5,014 nt of DNA from an uncultured Pleurocapsa sp. (lineage in GTDB: Bacteria; Cyanobacteriota; Cyanobacteriia; Cyanobacteriales; Xenococcaceae): contig CAKZYI010000650.1 of assembly GCA_937884735.1 (NCBI GenBank), forward strand, positions 1-5,014, in the 5' to 3' direction. Shown here in pieces: positions 1 through 5,014 of this stretch. The position numbers and the translations under genes were made by a program. Each line of letters opens with the position of its first letter. The first letter of the stretch is position 1. The notes below the pieces were generated by a model. That model was not told where the DNA came from, did no database searches, and saw only the letters and a list, made by a program, of their open reading frames with translations.

Positions 1-993
1 CCTAGGATTCCAGCGCGTTCGCTTTTCTTCAATGTGCATGTTCTTTTCATCTTTTTTCAAATGACGGGGGCTGCTTTCAAAAGATAAAGAGGAAGGTAGG
101 GCATCTTTTCCATATTCAGCGTTTATAAAAGATGATATCTCTGCGTAAGAAGGAACAAGAGGATCTTGGCTATTAATTTCTTTACGTTGATATTGTTTCA
201 AGGCTGCGGAGAATAAACCCGTACCATCATCAAAAAATCGTTCCGTAGTTTCACCATATTTTTTATAGGGATAAAAATACAGATCGTCTGGTGCTTGTTT
301 GCTTACCCAAGATACATAAGACCAATATTCGCTAAAAGTACCAAACTCATTAGCCGACTGCATCATTAACAGTAGCCAATGTTCGCTACTTTCATAATAT
401 TTATTTACCTGAGTGGCGAATGATTTGAGATGTTCTTGCTTAAACCACATGTGATGGGGAATAAACGTTCCTTCCACATCGGTCAAGGCATCAACTCCGA
501 GAACGGAATTAATCCAAGTTTCCCACTTGCCCACAATCCCAGGATTTCCATAACCATTGTCTTGTAGCAGGGCAAAGCTGTGTTTGACAGTATTTTCTCC
601 CTGCTCGATCAACTCCCAAGTATTTACAGGAAGTAAATCACTATCCCAAACTACATACCATTGGCTCAAGTTATCAATGCCTTCAAATGCGCCAAGCTTC
701 AACAACTGCTGATAAAACCAACCAGGAGTATATAAGGACTGTCCTAAATCTATTTCTGCACATATAAGATCTTTAGTTAGACCAACTGGTTGAAAAAATA
801 TTTCTTCTTCATGAGTGTATAAAGGAGCAGTATCCCACTCTCGAGACATTTCTCGCAGCGATCGCGCTTGTAATCCAGGGGCAACTACATGAATTGCTCT
901 AGGTTGATAATGAGTAGTGAGTCCTTCTAAAACTGCCCGTGTATTCCAGCGTACTTGGTACAGTGGAATAACAATATCAAACACTTCTGACAT
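1..993 (-). CDS. DUF6492-like glycosyltransferase, C-terminus cut by window edge
   Basis: The reading frame is open from ATG at 993 to position 1, giving 331 residues without a stop, so the gene continues beyond the window. The start MSEVFDIVIPLYQ resembles the first beta strand of a GT-A nucleotide-sugar-binding fold. WDSD at residues 116-119, after hydrophobic QWYVV, is a DxD-type metal/nucleotide-sugar motif. PGWFYQQLLKLG (90-101), HHMWF (180-184) and SEYWSY (221-226) match the pattern I associate with DUF6492, a family of putative cytoplasmic glycosyltransferases. Donor and acceptor cannot be read from the sequence. No signal peptide or membrane segment is visible. The last 40 residues are charged and lack fold motifs. 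No Shine-Dalgarno is seen; an in-frame TTG at 1018-1020 is an alternative start, but the ATG gives the better family N-terminus. It lies 180 bp downstream of the cyclase on the same strand, so it may modify the cyclase product (inference). Confidence 0.75.
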   Translation of the reverse strand, partial: MSEVFDIVIPLYQVRWNTRAVLEGLTTHYQPRAIHVVAPGLQARSLREMSREWDTAPLYTHEEEIFFQPVGLTKDLICAEIDLGQSLYTPGWFYQQLLKLGAFEGIDNLSQWYVVWDSDLLPVNTWELIEQGENTVKHSFALLQDNGYGNPGIVGKWETWINSVLGVDALTDVEGTFIPHHMWFKQEHLKSFATQVNKYYESSEHWLLLMMQSANEFGTFSEYWSYVSWVSKQAPDDLYFYPYKKYGETTERFFDDGTGLFSAALKQYQRKEINSQDPLVPSYAEISSFINAEYGKDALPSSLSFESSPRHLKKDEKNMHIEEKRTRWNPR

Positions 994-1126
994 AAATTTT
1001 AAGGGATTACTTTTTTCCAAAAGCCATGAGCTATGAGCCTTTTATTTAAAGCGTTCTAGATTCACTTTTCATAGAAAGCTGATAGAACCCATAATCTAAA
1101 AAACGAATAGTAATAAATTCATTTAC

Positions 1127-1159
1127 TAGATTATAGCTATAGGCTGTAGCTATAATCTA
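1127..1159. repeat. Perfect 13-bp inverted repeat (hairpin) after the cyclase gene
   Basis: TAGATTATAGCTA at 1127-1139 is the exact reverse complement of 1147-1159, with a 7-nt loop. In the cyclase transcript the hairpin begins about 14 nt after the stop codon, the usual place for a 3' end structure. The stem is AT-rich and has no immediate U-tract on the minus strand, so it is not a canonical intrinsic terminator. It may be an mRNA-stabilising structure, a weak terminator, or a protein-binding palindrome. The 9-mer ATAATCTAA in the right arm region recurs at 1091-1099. A looser 6-bp inverted repeat (GTTCTA at 1053-1058, TAGAAC at 1083-1088) lies between this hairpin and the next gene. Confidence 0.6.
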
Positions 1160-1173
1160 ATTTGTTTTGCTAT

Positions 1174-2946
1174 TTACACAGCAGATAAGCTAGGAGTAAC
1201 AGAAGAAGATTCTGCTGTTTCGAGATCTTTTGGTGCATGGGCTACCGTAGAAGGATCTTCTAGTCCAACATCGCTACATAAAGGATCGATACCCAAACCA
1301 TTACGGGGATATTCAGCACAAATCTCTTTGTATTCGTCAATCGCCTGATAAAGCTCTGCCTGGCTTAGAGAATTGAGATAGTCACATTGACCGATTTCAT
1401 TTCTGGGTAATGGTGCTACTAAATTTCCACCACGTTTTTCAAGTATTTTCACCTGAGAAGACCACAAAGTTTCTTTTTTGTGCATAATGTCATGCCACAA
1501 GCTTAAGCCAAAGGAACTAATTAAGCTCATAATTCTGTGGAATTGCGCTTCACTAATCCAATTCATTTTATAGCTTAGATATGCTCCAAATCCCATTCCA
1601 ATAGATACAGCATGACCGTGTAATAACCCTGCTTCTATTTCAAATCCAGGGGACCAAGTATGACCATAAGCATGAGGACGACACTGATGAGTCTCATACA
1701 TATTGTCGTATTCTGCTGGTACATAGCTGCGTAATGCTGCACCCAAATTCTTTTGTGAAAGAGTGTTTATTTCATCTTCTGGCTCGCATCCAATCGTAGC
1801 AAAGCGGGTGGTAATTAGATCTGCCCCTGCTTGTTCTAAATATTCAAACAGCTCTGCATCTTTAGTGACTGCCATCTTGATGATTTCAATTATGCCATGA
1901 CGCAACCATCCTTCTCGTAAAGTTTTGAAGAAAAAGCGGTCTGTAATCGAAAGAATAGGCGGATGATAAGCACCAAACAGATTTTTGTAACCAAAAACAT
2001 CGCAACAGGTACGGGGAGAAGGTCCTGCATCGATACCCGCAACGATTGACGTAGAGAGCATGACATAAGGCGTATTGCGATGATACAAGGCGCAGGCAAG
2101 TCCCGCAGTATCAGCTAAGACACCACCGCCAACAATCAAAACAGGCTCGTTGCGGGATACACCAAGATTTTTGAAATCTCCTAGCATTTTTTCAACGGTG
2201 TAGATGCCTTTATCTACTTCCATCGCTCGATAAACCAACTTCTCTAGCTTGATGTCATGATAGTCAAAATAATGCTCTAACTGTTCGCTGTAGTAGCGGT
2301 CTACGTTTTTGTCTACTACGCAAATGCATCGTCCATGAGAAACATACATATCTCTCAATGCCAACTGTTCGTGATTTAGGCAGTTGTCAATCACTCTGAC
2401 TGAGGTAAAAGTACTAGATCTAACTACCGCTTCTATAATTTGATCGTCGCTAGTACTTTCTACAAAACCACGACTTTCACGGAAGTTGGATGTAGGATAT
2501 ACTGCATGAGGGTTTTCGATGACCAAACGCTTGGCTAAGTCTTGATAAAATTCTTGGTCTGAAGTTTGTAAAAGAAGATCTAATAGCTTGGTATTTTTAA
2601 TCTCAGATGTATGTATTCGATTGGCAAAAGCATAAAATTTGCTTCCAACCATATCATCAAAAGAAGAACATAATTGAGCTAACAGACCAAAAAAATTACT
2701 CAGAGAAAGATTAAGGCAACTACGAAGCTTTCTACAAGCGGACAATCCTTCCACGGCTTTGACTGCGGCGAACTCTTTTCCTAATTCTTCAGAAAAGGCT
2801 GGGCTGTTAATCAAAGCCAGTAACAAATCTTTGAATTGCTCATTACAACAAATAGCCTTTACGGCATTATTCAAATTTTGATCGGCTAGAGGCTCACAGT
2901 CAAAGGTGGAAATGAAAGCCTTAACTGCTGAGGTAGTCTTTGTCAT
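1174..2946 (-). CDS. Sugar phosphate cyclase (dehydroquinate synthase fold), sedoheptulose 7-phosphate cyclase-like, with N-terminal extension
   Basis: This 590-residue protein should be a cytoplasmic, NAD- and metal-dependent enzyme that cyclises a sugar phosphate, probably sedoheptulose 7-phosphate, to a C7 cyclitol such as a valiolone isomer. The catalytic domain spans about residues 175-565. It has the NAD-binding GGGVLAD (273-279), a DK pair (245-246), and E354 with K357 in GIIEIIK. H429 in AYGHTWSP and H443 in LLHGHAV, with E354, are the expected zinc ligands. YPRNGLGI (546-553) is typical of C7-cyclitol synthases. The loop GPSPRTCCD (308-316) replaces the usual SVGxKTxVN-type motif. 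Residues 1-170 are an unassigned, mostly helical extension; residues 565-590 are a low-complexity tail. Characterised relatives have about 370-440 residues. The ATG has a GGA 7 nt upstream. The product (2-epi-valiolone, 2-epi-5-epi-valiolone, desmethyl-4-deoxygadusol or other) is not decided; ordinary dehydroquinate synthase is unlikely. Confidence 0.88.
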   Translation of the reverse strand: MTKTTSAVKAFISTFDCEPLADQNLNNAVKAICCNEQFKDLLLALINSPAFSEELGKEFAAVKAVEGLSACRKLRSCLNLSLSNFFGLLAQLCSSFDDMVGSKFYAFANRIHTSEIKNTKLLDLLLQTSDQEFYQDLAKRLVIENPHAVYPTSNFRESRGFVESTSDDQIIEAVVRSSTFTSVRVIDNCLNHEQLALRDMYVSHGRCICVVDKNVDRYYSEQLEHYFDYHDIKLEKLVYRAMEVDKGIYTVEKMLGDFKNLGVSRNEPVLIVGGGVLADTAGLACALYHRNTPYVMLSTSIVAGIDAGPSPRTCCDVFGYKNLFGAYHPPILSITDRFFFKTLREGWLRHGIIEIIKMAVTKDAELFEYLEQAGADLITTRFATIGCEPEDEINTLSQKNLGAALRSYVPAEYDNMYETHQCRPHAYGHTWSPGFEIEAGLLHGHAVSIGMGFGAYLSYKMNWISEAQFHRIMSLISSFGLSLWHDIMHKKETLWSSQVKILEKRGGNLVAPLPRNEIGQCDYLNSLSQAELYQAIDEYKEICAEYPRNGLGIDPLCSDVGLEDPSTVAHAPKDLETAESSSVTPSLSAV

Positions 2947-3026
2947 TATTTATTCCGAAAGAAACGGTATGTGTAATAGTGATCGGGGTTTTGAACGCCC
3001 CCTCTTAATTCAAATTAACATAACTT

Positions 3027-3059
3027 CTTAAATATTTAAAGAAAACCTTAAATATTAAG
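3027..3059. promoter_or_regulatory. Paired AT-rich boxes upstream of the cyclase, possible operator
   Basis: CTTAAATATTTAAAG at 3027-3041 and CTTAAATATTAAG at 3047-3059 are near-identical, each internally palindromic around AAATATTT/AATATT. They start exactly 20 bp apart, about two helical turns, and lie 81-113 bp upstream of the cyclase ATG. That spacing is what a cooperatively bound dimeric regulator would use. CTTAA-type boxes also recall cyanobacterial Pho boxes, but the 8+3-bp periodicity and consensus pyrimidines are not met. AT-richness alone could produce such a pair. Confidence 0.3.
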
Positions 3060-3290
3060 AGGTGGTTAATTTTTTATGGTATTGAAGGATATTTGATGAT
3101 GCTTCTTGTATTTGTCCAAAATTTAGGTTTAAAAGCCAAATTTACTTGGGTTTCTTCGATTTAAAAACTAGGTGAAAATTACTAAGGCTTATTTATATCG
3201 AATGCAGATAATGCAGCCAACTATGTATTTTTCAGTATTAATCAGTTCAATTAATCAGATCTTATTTTTTATCAAATTTGCTACAAGTTG

Positions 3291-3312
3291 TTTAGACTTA
3301 GCTGAGTCTAAA
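3291..3312. repeat. Perfect 8-bp inverted repeat in intergenic DNA
   Basis: TTTAGACT (3291-3298) and AGTCTAAA (3305-3312) are perfectly complementary around a 6-nt loop. There is no T-tract after the stem on either strand and no gene directly upstream, so I do not call it a terminator. It could be part of an untranscribed palindrome or of a small RNA. Confidence 0.4.
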
Positions 3313-3544
3313 ATTTGGATAATAGATATGTGTGATATTTAAGTATTGGTTAGCAGCGCAATTATTTAAGATGAAGAAGTTAAAATGATTCTTGCGGTCG
3401 AGCAAAAGTATTTCAAAACTAAAATATCTACACTATGTAGTTGACTATTCCAGGTTTAAGGTCGGCTAAGTTCTTATTTTTGTTTGCTTGTGTCTACTAT
3501 TGTCTTGGATTTGGAATAGATAAGATTCTACCTCTGTATAAATG

Positions 3545-3689
3545 ATAGATAGAGGTATTGACACCATATATTTACAAGAACGTAAATGAAAATCGATTAT
3601 CTTATGCTTTAAACAACAGAAACTGAATCTCTCTATAGATAGAGGTACTATTATCATGTATTTACAAGAACGTAAATGAAAATCGATTA
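3545..3689. repeat. Two 55-bp direct repeats with 90-bp period, each with a hairpin core
   Basis: Copy 1 (3545-3599) and copy 2 (3635-3689) match at 49 of 55 positions. The first 13 positions and the last 31 are identical, and all six mismatches fall in an 11-bp patch between them. The offset is exactly 90 bp, leaving a 35-bp unrelated spacer. The conserved core contains ATTTAC-AAGAAC-GTAAAT, a 6-bp stem with a 6-nt loop, followed by GAAAATCGATTA. TACCTCT at 3529-3535 pairs with AGAGGTA at 3551-3557 in copy 1, and CTCTAT-AG-ATAGAG forms a palindrome at the start of copy 2. Possibilities are tandem small RNAs, duplicated operator sites or a dispersed intergenic repeat. Two imperfect copies are too few for a CRISPR call. 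Confidence 0.85.
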
Positions 3690-3754
3690 GTAATGGTCGC
3701 AAGTTTTATCCGCTGCTCATTACCAAGCCAAAGGAATACTTTAGCGTTTAATAG

Positions 3755-3760
3755 TATAAT
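3755..3760 (+). promoter_or_regulatory. Possible -10 hexamer upstream of the YkgJ gene
   Basis: TATAAT is a perfect sigma-70-type -10 hexamer about 113 nt upstream of the YkgJ start. No good -35 hexamer is found 16-18 bp upstream, which is not unusual in cyanobacteria but weakens the call. In DNA this AT-rich a chance match is possible. If used, it gives a leader of about 105 nt that includes the 11-bp tandem duplication. Confidence 0.35.
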
Positions 3761-3789
3761 ATCACCTAGGTTTAACTTTAGGAATATAT

Positions 3790-3811
3790 TTATATTAAAC
3801 TTATATTAAAC
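3790..3811. repeat. Tandem duplication of an 11-bp unit before YkgJ
   Basis: TTATATTAAAC occurs twice head to tail without a gap. Each copy contains a TATATT hexamer that could act as a -10 element, so the duplication may place two overlapping promoter elements one helical turn apart. It may equally be simple slippage in AT-rich DNA. Confidence 0.6.
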
Positions 3812-3872
3812 TGTTGCATATATATTAATTCAGGATCATTTGAATTAGATTAATTCTGCAAAATATTTTATA

Positions 3873-4262
3873 GTGAAAGATCGAAAATTTAAAAATCAGC
3901 ATTCTCAACTTGGAAAGTGGCAATGTGTTAGTAATTGTGGCGCTTGTTGCAATCTTACTCCAGAAGATAGACCAGATTTGGCTAAATATTTATCTACTGA
4001 AGAATTAAATATATACATGAGTATGGTTGGAGAAGATGGCTGGTGTATAAATTACGATCGCGACAGTAGAAAATGCCAAATATATGATCGCCGTCCTCGT
4101 TTTTGCCGAGTAGAGCTTGATAATTTTGCAGATATGTATGAAATACAGGAATCAGAATTTAATGAGTTTGCGATCGCCTGTTGTCAGCAACAAATTGCAG
4201 GAGTTTATGGTGAAGATAGTGAAGAATCAGCTAGATATAATTCTTTGGTAATTGAAAGTTAA
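3873..4262 (+). CDS. YkgJ-type CxxCxxCC cysteine-cluster protein
   Basis: This 129-residue protein belongs to the YkgJ / zinc- or iron-chelating cysteine-cluster family (PF03692). Conserved cysteines are C18, C22, C25 and C26 in CVSNCGACC, C58 in GWC, C68 and C78 around QIYDRRPRFCR, and the CC pair 103-104. The spacing and the near-full length suggest an intact protein. Members are thought to bind a metal or iron-sulfur cluster; the cellular role is not established, and old annotations as Fe-S oxidoreductase or flagellin methylase are weakly founded. There is no signal peptide or membrane segment, so it is likely cytoplasmic. The start is GTG: an in-frame TAG lies at 3846-3848 and no ATG occurs between them. 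No Shine-Dalgarno is visible. It is transcribed divergently from the cyclase, and no close partner gene follows, so it is probably a stand-alone housekeeping-type gene. Confidence 0.85.
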   Translation: MKDRKFKNQHSQLGKWQCVSNCGACCNLTPEDRPDLAKYLSTEELNIYMSMVGEDGWCINYDRDSRKCQIYDRRPRFCRVELDNFADMYEIQESEFNEFAIACCQQQIAGVYGEDSEESARYNSLVIES

Positions 4263-4425
4263 TAATGACAAGCCTCAGTTTTTCAACCAGAATTGGCGAT
4301 TCATAGACCGCTGAAAATTATTTTCTGATTATTTGCTTGAACAGATAAAGTAGTAGAGCGTGAAGAATATCTTCAATTGGATAGAGATGAAAGCGCGTCA
4401 AAAATTGCTATTAATAATAAAGTAG

Positions 4426-4523
4426 GGCGTGTCATCAATACGAAAAAAGCACTTTTTTTTAATTGGTGGGAGGAAACGCGCCGTCACACGGCGCATGTTC
4501 CACTCTCGTGTTGATGACACACC
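4426..4523. mobile_element. 98-bp MITE-like element with 18-bp terminal inverted repeats
   Basis: GGCGTGTCATCAATACGA (4426-4443) and the reverse complement of 4506-4523 match at 16 of 18 positions, and GTGTCATCAA is perfect in both. The enclosed 62 bp contain no transposase. They include a strong nested hairpin, GCGCCGT (4478-4484), CAC loop, ACGGCGC (4488-4494), flanked by GTGG/CCAC that can extend the stem. A short element with good terminal repeats and a foldable interior is the usual form of a non-autonomous MITE moved by a related full-length insertion sequence. From memory, GTGTCATCAA-type ends occur on cyanobacterial insertion sequences, but I cannot assign the family. I find no clear target-site duplication in the flanks, so the exact ends may be off by a few bases. 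Confidence 0.65.
4478..4494. repeat. GC-rich 7-bp hairpin inside the MITE-like element
   Basis: GCGCCGT and ACGGCGC are perfect reverse complements around a 3-nt CAC loop. In AT-rich surroundings this stem is by far the most stable local structure. It could impede or end transcription in either direction, but no T-tract follows it on either strand. Confidence 0.75.
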
Positions 4524-4560
4524 TCAAATAAATATTTATAATTTCTAACGTCTCGGGTCT

Positions 4561-4707
4561 ATGTTAGTTTGGCACGTTGGATACTTATTAATGCAGCCTA
4601 CGAGATTATTGATTATTTTGATGTCTGCTTGTTTTTTTGCCCTCAGCTTTACTAACTTGAGTAAAAAGCAAACAGTTAAATCAATCTCGATTGTGCAAAT
4701 AAATTAA
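4561..4707 (+). CDS. Possible small hydrophobic protein (48 codons) upstream of GT4
   Basis: An ATG at 4561, or the in-frame ATG at 4591, opens a frame ending in TAA at 4705-4707, giving 48 or 38 residues. From the second start it reads MQPTRLLIILMSACFFALSF, then a polar lysine-containing tail. This is a positive residue, about 15 hydrophobic residues and a charged end, like a single membrane segment or uncleaved signal anchor. SAC resembles a lipobox end, but Met at -3 makes it imperfect. No Shine-Dalgarno is seen before either start. It ends 21 nt before the GT4 ATG on the same strand. I recognise no family; it could be a chance frame in AT-rich DNA. Confidence 0.25.
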   Translation: MLVWHVGYLLMQPTRLLIILMSACFFALSFTNLSKKQTVKSISIVQIN

Positions 4708-4728
4708 ATTTTATTAGTCTATTCAAAC

Positions 4729-5014
4729 ATGAAAATAGCAGTTTTAGGACATCGTAGATTTCCCATAAAAGAGCCGTTTGCTGGTGGAATCGAACGTTTT
4801 ACTCACACCCTTGTCAAAGGTTTAGAAAAAAGGGATTGCGAGGTAGTATTGTTTGCCCATCCCGATAGCGATCGCAGTCTAAATTTATCTTTAGAGCCAA
4901 TTTTAGATACTTCTTTTTGTATCAATCATGATGAAGAATCCCATGAGGCCTATCTCAATATTATGGATTATTTGCGTAACCAAGATTTTGATCTGGTACA
5001 TGCTAATTCTCTAA
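4729..5014 (+). CDS. GT4-type glycosyltransferase, N-terminal fragment cut by window edge
   Basis: The first 95 residues of a retaining GT-B glycosyltransferase are visible. MKIAVLGHRRFP is the opening beta strand, followed by the glycine-containing acceptor-side loop PFAGGIERFTHTLVKGLEKR (16-35), then EVVLFAHPDS (38-47) and the FDLVHANSL strand (87-95). This order is typical of the GlycosyltransferaseN domain of the GT4 family, usually about 350-420 residues, so about three quarters lies outside the window. The donor-binding C-terminal domain is not visible, so the sugar and acceptor cannot be given. GT4 enzymes of this kind work on the cytoplasmic face in polysaccharide, glycolipid or small-molecule glycoside synthesis. 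The ATG has no clear Shine-Dalgarno. A HIP1 octamer lies at 4868-4875. A role with the cyclase is possible but not supported by strand or spacing. Confidence 0.8.
   Translation, partial: MKIAVLGHRRFPIKEPFAGGIERFTHTLVKGLEKRDCEVVLFAHPDSDRSLNLSLEPILDTSFCINHDEESHEAYLNIMDYLRNQDFDLVHANSL

Larger units (their letters stand above)
2947..3872. other. 926-bp intergenic region between divergent cyclase and YkgJ genes
   Basis: I see no convincing protein gene here. The longest frames (a 78-codon minus frame at 3466-3702 and a 46-codon plus frame at 3203-3343) have no recognisable motifs, and the first exists because of the 90-bp repeat. The cyclase leader holds a small GC-rich hairpin at 2985-3002, reading GGGGCGTT then AACCCC on the minus strand with one bulged base. 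Farther up are two AT-rich boxes, a short ATTAATCAG direct repeat (3237-3245 and 3250-3258), a hairpin at 3291-3312, the 90-bp-spaced repeats and the YkgJ promoter region. Divergent promoters must lie in this gap. Its length and repeats leave room for a small RNA or a decayed mobile element, but neither is shown. Confidence 0.6.
4263..4728. other. Intergenic region with MITE-like element and possible small ORF
   Basis: This 466-bp stretch between the YkgJ and GT4 genes has no recognised gene. A start-less open frame at 4341-4514 (57 codons, TGA just before it at 4338-4340) reads through into the inverted-repeat element. Its first half is charged and somewhat protein-like (TDKVVEREEYLQLDRDE), so it could be the remnant of a gene broken by the insertion, but I recognise no family. 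No canonical terminator for YkgJ is evident. The A-run, CA loop and T-run at 4443-4458 inside the element could fold, but the stem is AT-only apart from one G-C pair. Confidence 0.45.

Noticed and set aside
1890..2099. 69-codon open frame on the minus strand inside the cyclase gene
   Set aside because: It lies in a shifted frame wholly within the well-supported cyclase coding sequence and has no motif of its own.
1174..2946. Ordinary housekeeping 3-dehydroquinate synthase (aroB)
   Set aside because: The substrate loop differs (GPSPRTCCD), the C-terminal YPRNGxGI motif and HTWSP around the zinc ligand are those of C7-cyclitol synthases, and the protein is about 220 residues too long.
3003..3059. 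Pho box upstream of the cyclase
   Set aside because: Several TTAA-containing octamers occur, but they are spaced 11, 13 and 20 bp apart and do not fit the pyrimidine consensus; the region is simply rich in TTAA.
3203..3343. 46-codon plus-strand open frame with some hydrophobic residues
   Set aside because: No ribosome site, no recognisable motif, and the length is within what chance gives in AT-rich DNA.
3545..3689. CRISPR array
   Set aside because: Only two imperfect copies with a diverged internal patch, a 55-bp unit that is too long, and no cas genes or leader in view.
3466..3702. 78-codon minus-strand open frame with the peptide IDFHLRSCKYM repeated
   Set aside because: The peptide repeat is a by-product of the DNA repeat: 90 bp is 30 codons, so both copies fall in one frame. 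There is no ribosome site, domain or sensible composition.
4443..4458. Intrinsic terminator for YkgJ formed by the A-run and T-run
   Set aside because: The stem is nearly all A-T with a 2-nt loop, and it belongs to the inverted-repeat element rather than to the gene's 3' end 180 bp upstream.

Overview
The window looks cyanobacterial. It is AT-rich, and it carries three perfect copies of the cyanobacterial HIP1 octamer GCGATCGC (858-865, 4170-4177, 4868-4875), all inside coding sequence. The YkgJ-type cysteine protein also reads like its cyanobacterial relatives from memory. The genus cannot be fixed from the sequence.

Layout. Positions 1-993 (minus strand) hold a DUF6492-like glycosyltransferase whose C-terminus runs off the left edge. 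A 180-bp gap with a perfect 13-bp inverted repeat separates it from a 590-residue sugar phosphate cyclase of the dehydroquinate synthase fold (1174-2946, minus). This enzyme has an unassigned N-terminal extension of about 165 residues and altered active-site loop residues. A 926-bp stretch without a convincing gene follows. It contains two AT-rich boxes 20 bp apart in front of the cyclase, and two 55-bp direct repeats exactly 90 bp apart, each with a small hairpin. A YkgJ-type cysteine-cluster protein (3873-4262, plus) comes next. After it is a 466-bp gap with a 98-bp MITE-like element ending in 18-bp inverted repeats, and a possible small hydrophobic ORF. The N-terminal 95 residues of a GT4-type glycosyltransferase (4729-5014, plus) run off the right edge.

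How the genes may work together. The cyclase should make a C7 cyclitol from sedoheptulose 7-phosphate or a related sugar phosphate. The adjacent co-oriented DUF6492-like glycosyltransferase could glycosylate that cyclitol or a derivative. This makes the left part look like one end of a cyclitol or glycoside pathway continuing beyond position 1. The GT4 gene is on the opposite strand and separated by YkgJ and repeat DNA, so its link to the pathway is only a guess. The most interesting points are the variant, extended cyclase next to a glycosyltransferase, and the 90-bp-spaced repeats in the gap upstream of it.
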